Assembly: GCA_022844485.1 (NCBI GenBank)
Contig: JALHLQ010000001.1
Coordinates: 124,001-188,000, forward strand
Reading direction: 5' to 3'
From: Xanthobacteraceae bacterium
GTDB lineage: Bacteria; Pseudomonadota; Alphaproteobacteria; Rhizobiales; Xanthobacteraceae
DNA length: 64,000 bases
The translations under genes were made by a program, and so were the position numbers. Under the pieces are notes generated by a model. It saw only the letters and a list, made by a program, of their open reading frames with translations, searched no databases and had not been told where the DNA came from. Shown here one piece after another: positions 7,955 to 17,062 of the stretch (position 1 is its first letter; each line of letters starts with the position of its first letter).

Positions 7955-8427
7955 CAACGCTCGCCCTCGAAGCGGCTGACCCGCGCGTCCATTGTGCCAC
8001 CTTCGAGATCGAGCGCCCCCTCGCATACGAGCGCGTGCACGGTAATTTCATTGCCGTTCACCCCGACGGTGATTGTGCCTGGCGTAAGCGTGATTGAATT
8101 TGCGTAGATCGACACGCCGAGCGGAGTTCGCTGGCTGGCCCGAACGGTCGTGAGGGTTGGCGAGATCGGCAGCCTGGGATGCAGGATGATCTTGGTCACT
8201 GCCCATGCTGCTGCGGCGATCTCGACGATCAGCCAAGGGATGTAGGTCACAGCCCGCGGGAGCAGGTGAATCGGATGTCCTTCGCTGTCCAGAACGCGCA
8301 TTCGGTGCGCGGCGAAGGCGCACAACACCGCGCAAGCGGCCCCCGCGGCGATCAGGAATGGCGTGTAGTGTCCCGATAGCGCGAGCCAGAACGCGAACAG
8401 GAAACCTGCCAAACTAAGATTTCGCAT
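7954..8427 (-). CDS. Mrp antiporter subunit E; first gene of the operon
   Basis: MnhE family, 157 residues from the internal ATG at 8427. I prefer this start because membrane helix 1 (LAGFLFAFWLALSG) then begins at once, as in relatives; an ATG at 8487 would add 20 polar residues. Neither start has a strong ribosome site. Family features are ILHPRLPISPTL and the soluble domain SITLTPGTITVGV, shared with ITLTPGTVTVDV in the second MrpE. Nothing obvious upstream marks a promoter; the 127 bases to the next gene contain only a loose inverted repeat (GGGCCG/CGGCCC, 8488-8520). Confidence 0.85.
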   Translation of the reverse strand: MRNLSLAGFLFAFWLALSGHYTPFLIAAGAACAVLCAFAAHRMRVLDSEGHPIHLLPRAVTYIPWLIVEIAAAAWAVTKIILHPRLPISPTLTTVRASQRTPLGVSIYANSITLTPGTITVGVNGNEITVHALVCEGALDLEGGTMDARVSRFEGER

Positions 8428-8554
8428 AAGCGACGCGTCGCCCCCGAACCGCCCTTCGTCTCTGCCGTAAACAGCGACTCTAATCAAGGGCCGGTTTACA
8501 GCGAGAGTTCGGCTCGGCCCGCTACTTGGATGCCAGAGGCCAACAGGGTGGATG

Positions 8555-10390
8555 CTAAACGATCCGCAAGGCCCTAAGCGCGTTCAAGATGACGGCCACG
8601 TCAATGACCTCCTGCAGCAGCGCCCCCTGGACCGGAGTGAGGTATCCGAGCGCGGCGGCGATCATCCCTGCGAAAGACAGGCCCAGTCCGGCATAGACGC
8701 TCTCCAATGCGATCCGCCGTGATCGTCTTGCGATCGTCACGCCCGGCAGGACGCGATCGAGCCGATCGACCAGCAGCACGACATCGGCCGCCTCCGCGGA
8801 GGCGGCGGCGCCGCTCGCGCCCATCGCCACCCCGACATCCGCCGCGGCCAGCGCCGGCGCGTCGTTCACGCCGTCGCCGATCATCATGACCGGGCCGTTC
8901 TTGCGTTCCGACAGCACGATCATGATCTTCTGGTCGGGACTCAATTCGGCGCGGACGGCATCGACCGACAGTTCAGCCGCCACCGCATCGGCGACCTCGC
9001 GCCGGTCGCCTGTGGCCAGAACGATGCGCTCGACTCCGAGTGATCGCAGAGCGGACAGGAGGGCGCCCGTACCGGCCCGGATTTCGTCCGCAAGCACAAG
9101 CTGACCGCTCCAGACACCGTCGATAGCCACGGCCACCGCGATCGCCCCTGGCGTGTGAAGCGATGGCCGCGGGACGGCCGAGCGCGCCAGTTTGCTTGCC
9201 ACAAAGCCGAGCCCGCCCACGAGGACGTGCCGGTCATCGACATATCCCTCGATCCCGTCGCCTGGGATTTCCATGACGCCCCTCGGCATGGACAATGGCA
9301 AACCCCGGCTGCGTGCCTCGGCGACGATCGTTTGGGCGATAATGTGTTTTGAGGCCTGGTCGAGCGAGGCGGCGATGCGCAGGACTTCGTCGGGCCCGAA
9401 TTCCGAAGCGGCTTCGATGCCCACAAGCCGAGCTGTGCCTTCGGTCAGCGTGCCCGTCTTGTCGATGACGAGAACGCGCACCTGCGCCATCCTCTCCAGC
9501 GCCTTGCCGCCTTTGATCAAGATGCCTTGCTTTGCGGCACGCGAGAGTCCCGACGCCAGCGCCACCGGCACAGCCAGAATGAGCGGGCAGGGCGTTGCCA
9601 CGACCAGCACGGCCACGGCCCGGATCGGGTCGTCGGTGAAAAACCAGGCGGTGGAGGCCAGTGCGACCGTGAGCACGAGAAATACGATTGCGTATTGGTC
9701 GGCAAGCCTCGCCATGGGGGCCCTGGAGCGCTGCGCCTGCTCGACCAGCCGCACGATCCCGGCATAGGTGCTTTGCGCGGCGCGCCGCGACGCCGCGAGC
9801 TCGAACGCATCGCCGGCATTGGCCGATCCGCTCAACACGGCTTCGCCTTGCGCCCGCCGGACGGGAAGAGGCTCTCCGGTCAGCGCGGATTGATCCAGAA
9901 CGGCGACCCCGCTCGCCACCGTTCCATCGACCGGAACGACGTCGCCACGCCGGATCAAGAGGCGGTCGCCGGCTTCGATGACATCCAGCGCCACCTCCTC
10001 CAGCGAGCCGTTTCGCAGGCGTGCCGCCGAGCGCGGCGCCCGCGACAAAAGCGCGGTCATCTCGCGCCGCGCGCGCCGCTCCGCAAAGGCTTCCAGATAC
10101 TGGCCTCCGGCATACATCGCGGCCACCACGGCGGCCGCCAGGTATTCTCCGAAGACCAGCGCGGCCGTCATCGACAGCGCGGCGACGATGTCGAGCCCCA
10201 GATCGCCGCGGCGAAGACTGGTGACGATCTCGACGAGCAGAACCGCAAGCACCGGAACTGTGGCCGCCGCCCAGATGGCCGCCGACCAATCCGGGCGGCC
10301 GGCCCACTGGGCCGCCAGCCCAAGCGAGATTCCGGCCGCCGCCGCGGCGACGAGAACGGGCCTAAGGCGCGTCTGGATATCCTTGAACAT
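8555..10390 (-). CDS. heavy-metal translocating P1B-type ATPase
   Basis: A 611-residue metal-efflux or uptake pump. Visible parts: membrane helices in the first 100 residues, actuator motif TGEP (171-174), metal-site helix motif TPCPLILAVP (Thr266-Pro267-Cys268), phosphorylation loop DKTGT with Asp310, and the hinge GDGVNDAPALAAADVGVAMG. There is no N-terminal Cys-x-x-Cys metal-binding domain. The TPC(x6)P membrane motif is not the CPC of Cu/Zn pumps or the SPC of Co pumps; as I recall it defines the IB-5 subgroup, whose better-known members handle Ni or Fe. The nucleotide-domain HP dipeptide reads SKHII, so its Pro is lost. It lies alone between two operons on the same strand. The metal is not determinable here. 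Confidence 0.85.
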   Translation of the reverse strand: MFKDIQTRLRPVLVAAAAAGISLGLAAQWAGRPDWSAAIWAAATVPVLAVLLVEIVTSLRRGDLGLDIVAALSMTAALVFGEYLAAAVVAAMYAGGQYLEAFAERRARREMTALLSRAPRSAARLRNGSLEEVALDVIEAGDRLLIRRGDVVPVDGTVASGVAVLDQSALTGEPLPVRRAQGEAVLSGSANAGDAFELAASRRAAQSTYAGIVRLVEQAQRSRAPMARLADQYAIVFLVLTVALASTAWFFTDDPIRAVAVLVVATPCPLILAVPVALASGLSRAAKQGILIKGGKALERMAQVRVLVIDKTGTLTEGTARLVGIEAASEFGPDEVLRIAASLDQASKHIIAQTIVAEARSRGLPLSMPRGVMEIPGDGIEGYVDDRHVLVGGLGFVASKLARSAVPRPSLHTPGAIAVAVAIDGVWSGQLVLADEIRAGTGALLSALRSLGVERIVLATGDRREVADAVAAELSVDAVRAELSPDQKIMIVLSERKNGPVMMIGDGVNDAPALAAADVGVAMGASGAAASAEAADVVLLVDRLDRVLPGVTIARRSRRIALESVYAGLGLSFAGMIAAALGYLTPVQGALLQEVIDVAVILNALRALRIV

Positions 10391-10435
10391 AGCTCTCGCG
10401 GGCCCCCCTATCTCGGAAGCCGGTGGCCTCGGCCG

Positions 10436-10458
10436 AAAACAGGAAGCGCGGTCCTTCC
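10436..10458 (-). terminator. possible weak intrinsic terminator after livF
   Basis: Read on the minus strand, arms GGAAG and CTTCC enclose a 7-base loop and are followed by TGTTTTC. The stem is only 5 bp, so termination would be weak. It sits 20-42 bases past the livF stop, at the expected end of the 19.5 kb operon. Confidence 0.33.
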
Positions 10459-10477
10459 ACTGGTTCGAAACCTATTC

Positions 10478-11221
10478 CTACAATGCCGGCGCCTCTGACC
10501 GGCCGGACAGGCCGAGATAGCTTTCGATCACGCGCGGATTTGCGGCCAGATCTGCGGCTGCGCCCTCGAGCACGATCTGGCTGGTCTCGAGCACGTAGCC
10601 ATAATCGGCGACCTGAAGGGCGGCGCGCGCGTTCTGCTCGACAAGAAGGATTGAGACGCCGGTGCTCTTGAGGTCGGCGATGATGCGGAAAATGTCGCGC
10701 ACGATCAGGGGCGCAAGCCCGAGGCTGGGCTCATCGAGCATCAGCAGGCGCGGTTTCGCCATCAGCGCGCGTCCGAGCGCCAGCATCTGCCGTTCGCCGC
10801 CGGACAGGGTGCCCGCAAGCTGAGTGCGGCGCTCCTTCAAGCGCGGAAAACGATGATAGATGATCTCGAGATCCGCCCGCACGTCGCGCGCGCCGGAGCG
10901 GATGCGCGAAAAGCCGCCAAGCAAGAGATTGTCTTCAACGCGCAGTTCGCCGAACAGCTCCCGACGTTCCGGTACGAGACACATCCCGGCCGCGACGCGC
11001 GCCTCGACCTCCAGCCCGGATATGTCCGCGCCGTTGTACCGGACCGCGCCTCGCGCGGGCAGCAATCCGATCAGCGCCGAAAGCAGCGTCGTCTTGCCGG
11101 CGCCGTTCGGGCCGATGACCGTGACGATGGAGCCCTGCTCGACGCGCAGATCGGCCTCATGCAGCGCCTCGACCTTGCCGTAAGCGACGCTGAAGCCGCT
11201 GATCTCGAGAGCGGGCTTCAT
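10478..11221 (-). CDS. livF: branched-chain amino acid-type ABC transporter, ATPase LivF
   Basis: A 247-residue ABC ATPase of the HAAT (Liv) family, energising uptake with the LivG domain. Walker A GPNGAGKTT (~37-45), signature LSGGERQMLALGRAL, Walker B LLMLDEPSLGLAPL and the LivF-specific LLVEQNARAAL are all seen. The ATG overlaps the upstream livMG stop by four bases. Liv-type importers also carry aromatic acids, urea, amides and other solutes; placement downstream of CoA-activation genes suggests it imports that pathway's substrate. Confidence 0.9.
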   Translation of the reverse strand: MKPALEISGFSVAYGKVEALHEADLRVEQGSIVTVIGPNGAGKTTLLSALIGLLPARGAVRYNGADISGLEVEARVAAGMCLVPERRELFGELRVEDNLLLGGFSRIRSGARDVRADLEIIYHRFPRLKERRTQLAGTLSGGERQMLALGRALMAKPRLLMLDEPSLGLAPLIVRDIFRIIADLKSTGVSILLVEQNARAALQVADYGYVLETSQIVLEGAAADLAANPRVIESYLGLSGRSEAPAL

Positions 11222-12987
11222 GCAACTCCTCCGAGATAGGCTTCGACAACCGCCGGGTTGGCTTGAATGCTGCGGGGCGCTCCTTCGGCAAGCTTCACGC
11301 CGAAATTCATCACCACGATGCGATCCACGAGCCCCATGACGAATTCCATGTCGTGTTCAACGAGCAGGATCGTCATTCCGCCATGCCGGAGCTTGCGAAG
11401 CAGGTCGGCGAGGACCGCCTTTTCGCGATGGCGCAGCCCGGCAGCAGGCTCATCGAGCAAGAGAAGAACCGGATCGGCGCTGAGCGCGCGCGCGATTTCG
11501 ACGAGGCGTTGCGATCCGAGGGGCAAGCTTCCGGCGGAAGCATACATGGAGGCGGCAAGATCGACGCGCTCGATTTGACGCGCGGCTTCGGCGAACAGCC
11601 GTTCTTCTTCGGCCCGATCGAGCCGCAGACTCGCGGCGATCACGCCCGCTCGTCCTCGCAAGTGCGCGCCGAGAGCGACGTTTTCGAGCACGGACATCCG
11701 CGGCAGGATATTCACATGCTGGAACGTCCGGCCAATTCCGAGCTTTGCAATGTCGCTGGTCGGCATGGCGTCGATCCGTTCGCCGCGAAACAGGATCGAA
11801 CCGTCATTGGCGGGCAGCACGCCTGTCGCCAGGTTGAACATCGTGCTCTTGCCGGCGCCATTGGGCCCGATCAGTCCGAGAATCTCGCCGGCCTTCACCT
11901 CGAACGACAGGTCGGCGACGGCCGCGAGCGCGGCGAAACGCTTGGTGACCTGCCTGACTTCAAGCAGCAATTCGCCTTTTTGCGGCTGCGCGCGGCTGGG
12001 CAGCGGTTCGGCCCGCGTGGGGGGAGCGCGTTTGTCGTCTGCCGGAAGCAGCCGCACGAAAAACGGCGCGATCCCGTCGCGCGTGCGGTGGAGCATCAGC
12101 ACGATCAAGAGCCCGAAGACGACGATTTCATAATTGCCGCTGTGATCGAGCAGCCTCGGCAGGATTTCCTTCAGCCACTCCTTCAGCAAAGTCAGGATGC
12201 CGGCGCCGAGCACGGCGCCCCACACATAGGCCGAGCCCCCGATCACCGCCATGAACAGGTAATCGATGCTGGCATTGATGCCGAAGGGCGAAGGGCTCAC
12301 GTAGCGCAGGAAATGGGCGTAGAGCCAGCCGGACAGGCTTGCGAGAAGCGCCGCATGCAGGAATATGATGATCTTCAGCCGTCGCGTATCGACGCCGAAG
12401 CTCTCGGCCATGGTGCTGCGCGTTCGCAGCGCCCGGATGGCGCGCCCGCTGCGCGAATCGAGCAGGTTGCGAACCGCGAGCAACGACAAGAGCGTGATCG
12501 GCCAGATCAGATAGAAGATGTCCCGCCCGTCGATCAGCGGCCATCCGAGGAGATTGAGCGGCGGAATCTCCGCGATGCCGGAATGCTTGCCCAGGAATTG
12601 CAGGTTGCCGAACAAGAAATAGATCGCGATCCCCCAGGCGATGGTGCCGAGCGGGAGATAGTGCCCCGAAAGCCGCAGCGTGATGAAACCGAGAAAGAGG
12701 GCGGCGCCTGCCGTCAGCAGGAGGCCGACGGGCAGGGCGAGCCATGGCGACAGGCCGTGGGCGGTCGTCAGATAGGCCGTCGTATAGGCGCCGATTCCGA
12801 CAAAGGCCGCTTGTCCGAACGAGGTCAGGCCGCCCACGCCCGTGAGCAGGACGAGGCCGACGGCGACGATACTGGCGAGCCCGATATAATTGAGTAGGGT
12901 GACGTAGAATTCGGGAAGGAACAGCGGCGCCGTGGCAAGCACCAAGAGCGCGGCGATCGTCGCAGCCGCCGACCGGCGCCGGTTCAT
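11218..12987 (-). CDS. LivM-LivG fusion: ABC permease fused to ATPase
   Basis: A 589-residue natural fusion. Residues ~1-315 form a LivM permease (many helices, [16 protein letters not shown] and [18 protein letters not shown]-like loops typical of the family). A proline-rich linker (~318-342) follows, then a LivG ATPase (~345-589): Walker [28 protein letters not shown], signature region [12 protein letters not shown] and Walker [11 protein letters not shown]. Fusions of this kind occur in some proteobacteria; the second importer in this window keeps the two as separate genes. Overlaps of four bases with livF and livH show coupling. Confidence 0.9.
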   Translation of the reverse strand: MNRRRSAAATIAALLVLATAPLFLPEFYVTLLNYIGLASIVAVGLVLLTGVGGLTSFGQAAFVGIGAYTTAYLTTAHGLSPWLALPVGLLLTAGAALFLGFITLRLSGHYLPLGTIAWGIAIYFLFGNLQFLGKHSGIAEIPPLNLLGWPLIDGRDIFYLIWPITLLSLLAVRNLLDSRSGRAIRALRTRSTMAESFGVDTRRLKIIIFLHAALLASLSGWLYAHFLRYVSPSPFGINASIDYLFMAVIGGSAYVWGAVLGAGILTLLKEWLKEILPRLLDHSGNYEIVVFGLLIVLMLHRTRDGIAPFFVRLLPADDKRAPPTRAEPLPSRAQPQKGELLLEVRQVTKRFAALAAVADLSFEVKAGEILGLIGPNGAGKSTMFNLATGVLPANDGSILFRGERIDAMPTSDIAKLGIGRTFQHVNILPRMSVLENVALGAHLRGRAGVIAASLRLDRAEEERLFAEAARQIERVDLAASMYASAGSLPLGSQRLVEIARALSADPVLLLLDEPAAGLRHREKAVLADLLRKLRHGGMTILLVEHDMEFVMGLVDRIVVMNFGVKLAEGAPRSIQANPAVVEAYLGGVA

Positions 12988-14027
12988 TGCTCCTCATCCT
13001 CTTCGACATGCCGCGTGGTCAGCGAGCGCCAGAGAAGCACGGGAATGATCAGGGTGAACACGATCGATTCCTTGAACGCGCTGGCCCAGAACGAGGAAAA
13101 GGATTCGAGGAATCCGACGAGCAGCGAGCCGATTGCCGCCAGCGGATAGCTGACCATCCCGCCGATGATCGCGCCGACAAAGCCCTTGAGGCCGATAAGA
13201 AAGCCGGTGTCGTAATAGATGGTCGTGATCGGCGAAATCAGGATGCCCGAGACGGCCCCGATCAGGGCAGCGAGCGCAAAACTGAGCTTGCCGGAAAACT
13301 GAGCGGAGATGCCGACCAGTCGCGCGCCGACCCTATTGATTGCCGTGGCGCGCAGCGCTTTGCCGTAAACTGTATGTTCGAACAAGAGCCAGGCGACGAC
13401 GATGAAAAGGATGGTCGTGACCACGACCAGCAGGCTCTGCGCCGTAATGTTCAGCACGCCGACCTGGAACGACAGACTCGAGAAGGGGCGCGAACGCAAT
13501 CCTTCGCCGCCGAAGAAGACGAGCCCAAAACCCGTCAGCGCGTAATGCACCGCGACGGCGATGATCAGAAGGATGAGGACCGAAGCGTTCGCGAGCGGCT
13601 GGAAGGCGAGCCGATAGAGCATCGGCCCCATCGGCGTGACGATTGCAAGAGTGACAAGCACCTGCAACAGCACATTGTCCGTCTGCGGGACGGCCCACCA
13701 GGCAAAAGCCGCGACGGCGAGCGGCAGTCCGATATTGGCCAGGACTATCTTTGCGAGGCGCCCCACCATGCGCGCCCGCAACGCCGCCGTGCCGTCGAGC
13801 GCTGTGACGAGAATGCCGCCCGCGACGAGAAGATAGACCGTGCCGGGGAGTTTGCCGCCCTGCAGCGTGGCAAGCGACAGCGCGGCGAAGGAGATGAACT
13901 CACCCTGCGGAACAAAGATGACGCGCGTCACGGTGTAGACAAGGACGAGCGCGAGAGCGAGCAAGGCATAGACGGCGCCATTCGTGATGGCGTCTTGCGA
14001 GAGCCACAACGCAATGGCTGTATTCAT
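12984..14027 (-). CDS. livH: Liv-type ABC transporter permease LivH
   Basis: A 347-residue inner-membrane permease, about 50 residues longer than a usual LivH (290-300) because of extra hydrophobic sequence around residues 60-120. Family features: [21 protein letters not shown] at the N-terminus, FGKALRATA-type loop ([21 protein letters not shown]) and [12 protein letters not shown]-like C-terminal segment ([13 protein letters not shown]). It pairs with the LivM domain downstream. The ATG lies 62 bases after the binding-protein gene, across a strong hairpin. Confidence 0.88.
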   Translation of the reverse strand: MNTAIALWLSQDAITNGAVYALLALALVLVYTVTRVIFVPQGEFISFAALSLATLQGGKLPGTVYLLVAGGILVTALDGTAALRARMVGRLAKIVLANIGLPLAVAAFAWWAVPQTDNVLLQVLVTLAIVTPMGPMLYRLAFQPLANASVLILLIIAVAVHYALTGFGLVFFGGEGLRSRPFSSLSFQVGVLNITAQSLLVVVTTILFIVVAWLLFEHTVYGKALRATAINRVGARLVGISAQFSGKLSFALAALIGAVSGILISPITTIYYDTGFLIGLKGFVGAIIGGMVSYPLAAIGSLLVGFLESFSSFWASAFKESIVFTLIIPVLLWRSLTTRHVEEDEEQ

Positions 14028-14049
14028 TGGATTGCCGATTCGCCGTTTG

Positions 14050-14073
14050 GGAAGGGGGCCGGAGCCCCCTTCC
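14050..14073 (-). other. intercistronic stem-loop between binding-protein gene and livH
   Basis: Perfect 10-bp arms GGAAGGGGGC and GCCCCCTTCC flank a 4-base loop. No T-tract follows in the direction of transcription, so this is more likely a 3' mRNA stabiliser or partial attenuator that keeps the binding protein in excess over the membrane subunits than a full terminator. Confidence 0.7.
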
Positions 14074-14089
14074 TTGCCTCAAGAACTGC

Positions 14090-15229
14090 CTAGTTCATCA
14101 GCCGCCAATTCCCGGCGTCGACGCGGACGAGCACGCGAGCCCGGTTGTCGAGGCCGGTGTGATCGTTCGGAGTCATGGTGTAGACGCCGTGCGTGCCGAC
14201 GACGTTCTTCACGTTTTCGAGCGCGTCGCGCAGCGCTTGGCGGAATTCCGGCGTGCCCGGCTTTGCCTTCTTCATCGCTTGCGGGACGGCGGCGTCGAGC
14301 AGAAGGAAGCCGTCCCAGCTGTAGCCGGCAAAAGCGTTGCGGCTGCCTTCGCCAAAGGTCGTCTCGTAGCGTTTGATGAAGTCGCTTGAGACGGCCTTGA
14401 TCGGATTTGCTGCCGGGAGGTCTTCCGTAACGATCAGCGGACCCGTGGGCGCGATCGCGCCCTCCACCGCCTTGCCGCCGACCTTGATGAACTCGCGATT
14501 GACGGTGCCGTGGTTGTGGTAGATCTGGCCTTTGAAGCCGCGCTCGACGAGGCCGATATGCGGCAGCGCCCCGCCGGTTCCCGAACCGCCGACCACAACC
14601 GCGTCGGGATTGGCGGCTATCACCTTGAGCACTTGCCCGGTGACGCTTGTATCGGCGCGGGCGTAACGCTCATTGGTGACGATCTTGATGCCAGCCGGTC
14701 CGGCATGCTTCTCGGTCGCGTTGTAGACAAGATCGCCCCAAGTGTCCGAGAAGCCGATATAGCCGACGGTCTTCACCCCTCTTGCTTTCATGTGCTCGAC
14801 GACGGCGCTCATCATCAACTCCGTGGGCTGCGGCACCGTGAAAACCCATTCGCGTTTGTCGGGAGGCAACGCCACCGGAGAGAGGGCGATGTGCGGAACT
14901 TTCGTTTCCGTCGCAATCTGCGCGACCTGCGTCGTGGACGGCACGGACACCGATCCCATGATCACGTCGACCCTGTCTTCCGTAATCAGTTTGCGCGCGT
15001 TCTTCGCCGCGATGGTGGCGTCCGTTCCGTCTTCGAGAATGATGAATTTCACCGGCTGCCCGCCGACCGTCTTCGGCATCAGTTGAAACGCATTCTTGTA
15101 GTGGATGCCGAGCGATGCGCCGGGTCCCGTCGCGCCCATGGTCAGGCCGACGGTAATCTCCTGCGCGGCGGCCGGGCTCGAAAGCATCGCCGCGATGGCA
15201 AACGCCGGAAGGCTTCTCAATGGTGTCAT
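14090..15229 (-). CDS. periplasmic substrate-binding protein of Liv ABC importer
   Basis: A type I periplasmic binding protein (Peripla_BP_6), 379 residues. The ATG at 15229 follows a good ribosome site (AGGGAGAG) and gives a signal peptide MTPLRSLPAFAIAAMLSSPAAAQ cut after AAAQ or AAA. The mature part begins EITVGLTMGATGPGASLG, typical of this family. The sequence RVDVIMGSVSVPSTTQVA matches the first lobe and YIGFSDTWGD the hinge side. Subfamily features resemble binding proteins that carry aromatic or other acids rather than leucine, but the ligand is not certain. Gene order binding protein-H-MG-F follows the catabolic genes with an 82-base gap. Confidence 0.88.
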   Translation of the reverse strand: MTPLRSLPAFAIAAMLSSPAAAQEITVGLTMGATGPGASLGIHYKNAFQLMPKTVGGQPVKFIILEDGTDATIAAKNARKLITEDRVDVIMGSVSVPSTTQVAQIATETKVPHIALSPVALPPDKREWVFTVPQPTELMMSAVVEHMKARGVKTVGYIGFSDTWGDLVYNATEKHAGPAGIKIVTNERYARADTSVTGQVLKVIAANPDAVVVGGSGTGGALPHIGLVERGFKGQIYHNHGTVNREFIKVGGKAVEGAIAPTGPLIVTEDLPAANPIKAVSSDFIKRYETTFGEGSRNAFAGYSWDGFLLLDAAVPQAMKKAKPGTPEFRQALRDALENVKNVVGTHGVYTMTPNDHTGLDNRARVLVRVDAGNWRLMN

Positions 15230-15311
15230 GGTTCTACTCTCCCTGTCGTGTTGCTCTGGTAAGCCTTTCGCCATGCCGGCGCGGGCTTTTGTTATCGTTG
15301 CAGACTGTATC

Positions 15312-15875
15312 CTATGCAGCGCCTTGATCTCCTGCTCTTCGCGCAATGCGAGGCGCGTGACCGGCGTTTCGCATCGGCCGCGCGTGAAAGGTACACACTG
15401 TGCTGCCGTTGGCGGCGCAGGACGTCTCTACGACCTCCAGGGGCGCGTCCGCCAGGATTGCGCCGAGAGCCTGCAGCATTCCGGTGATTGGGGCGCAAAC
15501 TGGTTCTTCGGCCGGTCCGTGTCCGGCCGCAAACGGGCTATTGGTGACCGTGAGTTGCAAGCCGCATGGCTCTTGCGTCATGCGCCACTCTCCCCAGCCG
15601 AGCTGAGGGGCCGTGGCTGCGATCAGCGCCGCGAGATCACGGCCGGGCTGCTCGGCGGCATACCGCTCCGCCGAGCGCCGGCCGTGCTCCGCAACTGAGT
15701 CGGCGAGAGCAGCCAGCGCCTCCCTGCGCGCGGGCGGCGGCAGGCGAGTGAACATTCCCATCAAGGAGTCCTGCCGGATCAGGACGTAGCGAATATCGCC
15801 ATCGTGAATTGCGCCGTGCGCGGCATCGAAGGAGAGGCGATCGCGGAAATCTGGAATGCGGCCCGGGTCGTTCAT
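15312..15875 (-). CDS. V4R (4-vinyl reductase-type) small-molecule-binding domain protein
   Basis: A 187-residue soluble protein. The C-terminal half (~100-170) resembles V4R domains: [20 protein letters not shown], then [12 protein letters not shown] and [18 protein letters not shown]. The paired cysteines in [10 protein letters not shown] are characteristic. V4R domains occur in BchJ and in the N-terminal sensor of XylR-type regulators, where they bind small hydrophobic ligands. No DNA-binding or output domain is present. Coupled by four bases to the CoA-transferase gene, it may sense, carry or chaperone a pathway intermediate. The domain call is moderately sure; the role is unknown. Confidence 0.68.
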   Translation of the reverse strand: MNDPGRIPDFRDRLSFDAAHGAIHDGDIRYVLIRQDSLMGMFTRLPPPARREALAALADSVAEHGRRSAERYAAEQPGRDLAALIAATAPQLGWGEWRMTQEPCGLQLTVTNSPFAAGHGPAEEPVCAPITGMLQALGAILADAPLEVVETSCAANGSTVCTFHARPMRNAGHAPRIARRAGDQGAA

Positions 15876-17062
15876 GCCACGACTCCCGCCGATGCGAGCC
15901 GTTCGTAATCGCGTGCGCTGTAGCCCGCCTCCGCCAGAACGCGCGGCGTGTCTTCGCCATATTTGCGCGGAAACGGCATCTCTCGCGCAAAGGCCGCGCG
16001 ATCAACGGCCGCCGGCTGCATATGGATGACCTTGCCGTCCGGCATTTGTGTTCGTGTGAGCTTCTCGCGCAGTTGCGGCAGCTCGCGGACCTGACGGATA
16101 TCGAAGATTTTCGTAGCCGGGATGGTCGCCGCCTGCAGGTCAGCCAGGACCTCGTCGGCCGTGGCCCTGATCGTCACCGAGGCCATGTCGCGATGGATCG
16201 CTTCACGCTCCTTGTGCCGGCCCTCATTCGTGCGGCGCACCTGATTGGCGACCGGGGCAAATCGCGGCAATTCGGTCAACCGCTTCCATTGTACGTCGCT
16301 GCCGATGGCCATGTAGATGAATCCGTCCCGTGCCGGATAGACATTGGTCGGAATGAATTTCCGGTGTTCGTTCCCCGCGCGTGTGATCTCGCTCGTGTCA
16401 CAGCCGAAATCCACGAGAGGCAGCACCGTGATCAGCCACGAGGCCGCGGCTTGCAGCATCGAAACGTGAATGGCCTTGCCCCGTCCGGTCTCGTTGCGCT
16501 CGAGCAGCGCCAGGAGCACATTGGCATACACCTCGTCGCCGGCCTTGAGGTCGATGACGGGCAGGCCCATCACCATCGGGGGCCCTTTGGCGTCGCCGGT
16601 CGTCTCCATGTAACCGCACATCGCCTGGATGACGGGATCGTAGCCTGGCGCATTCGGGTAGTCCGGACCCATGGCGGAAATGCCCGCCCAGATGAGGTCC
16701 GGCTTCTCCGCCGCCAAGGTCTCGTAATCGATACCGAGCCCCTTGTAGCGCGACGGAACCGTGTTGCAGCAGAACACGTCCGCATCCAGCGCCTTGATCA
16801 GCCGCCGCAACACCGCCTGTCCGCGGTCGTCCTTCAAGTTCAGCGCGATCGCCTCTTTTCCCACGTTCGGCGCGATGAAATAGCTTCGCCGGTCGTCATC
16901 GGCGATGCGGGTTCCGATGTAGCGGTTCGGATCTCCCGGAAGCCCGCCGCCGGAGGGCGTCGCTTCGATGCGGATCACACGCCAGCCGAGCTGGGCGAAG
17001 CGCAGCGTCGCCGAGGGCAGCGACAACGCCTGCTCCAGGCTGAGGATCGTGCGGCGTTTCAC
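15872..17062 (-). CDS. type III (CaiB/BaiF) acyl-CoA transferase
   Basis: A 396-residue member of the formyl-CoA transferase family, which moves CoA between carboxylic acids. The catalytic aspartate matches Asp171 in [10 protein letters not shown]-terminal elements ([28 protein letters not shown]) and [22 protein letters not shown] also fit. It shares four-base overlaps with the V4R gene and the Mo-hydroxylase large-subunit gene. With the CoA ligase of the same operon it gives two routes to a CoA ester: ATP-driven priming and ATP-free exchange with a product CoA ester. Donor and acceptor acids cannot be told from sequence. Confidence 0.88.
   Translation of the reverse strand: MKRRTILSLEQALSLPSATLRFAQLGWRVIRIEATPSGGGLPGDPNRYIGTRIADDDRRSYFIAPNVGKEAIALNLKDDRGQAVLRRLIKALDADVFCCNTVPSRYKGLGIDYETLAAEKPDLIWAGISAMGPDYPNAPGYDPVIQAMCGYMETTGDAKGPPMVMGLPVIDLKAGDEVYANVLLALLERNETGRGKAIHVSMLQAAASWLITVLPLVDFGCDTSEITRAGNEHRKFIPTNVYPARDGFIYMAIGSDVQWKRLTELPRFAPVANQVRRTNEGRHKEREAIHRDMASVTIRATADEVLADLQAATIPATKIFDIRQVRELPQLREKLTRTQMPDGKVIHMQPAAVDRAAFAREMPFPRKYGEDTPRVLAEAGYSARDYERLASAGVVA

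Noticed and set aside
8488-8520. GGGCCG...CGGCCC inverted repeat as terminator of the P1B ATPase gene
   Set aside because: Six-base arms with a 21-base loop and no T-tract; too weak to call.
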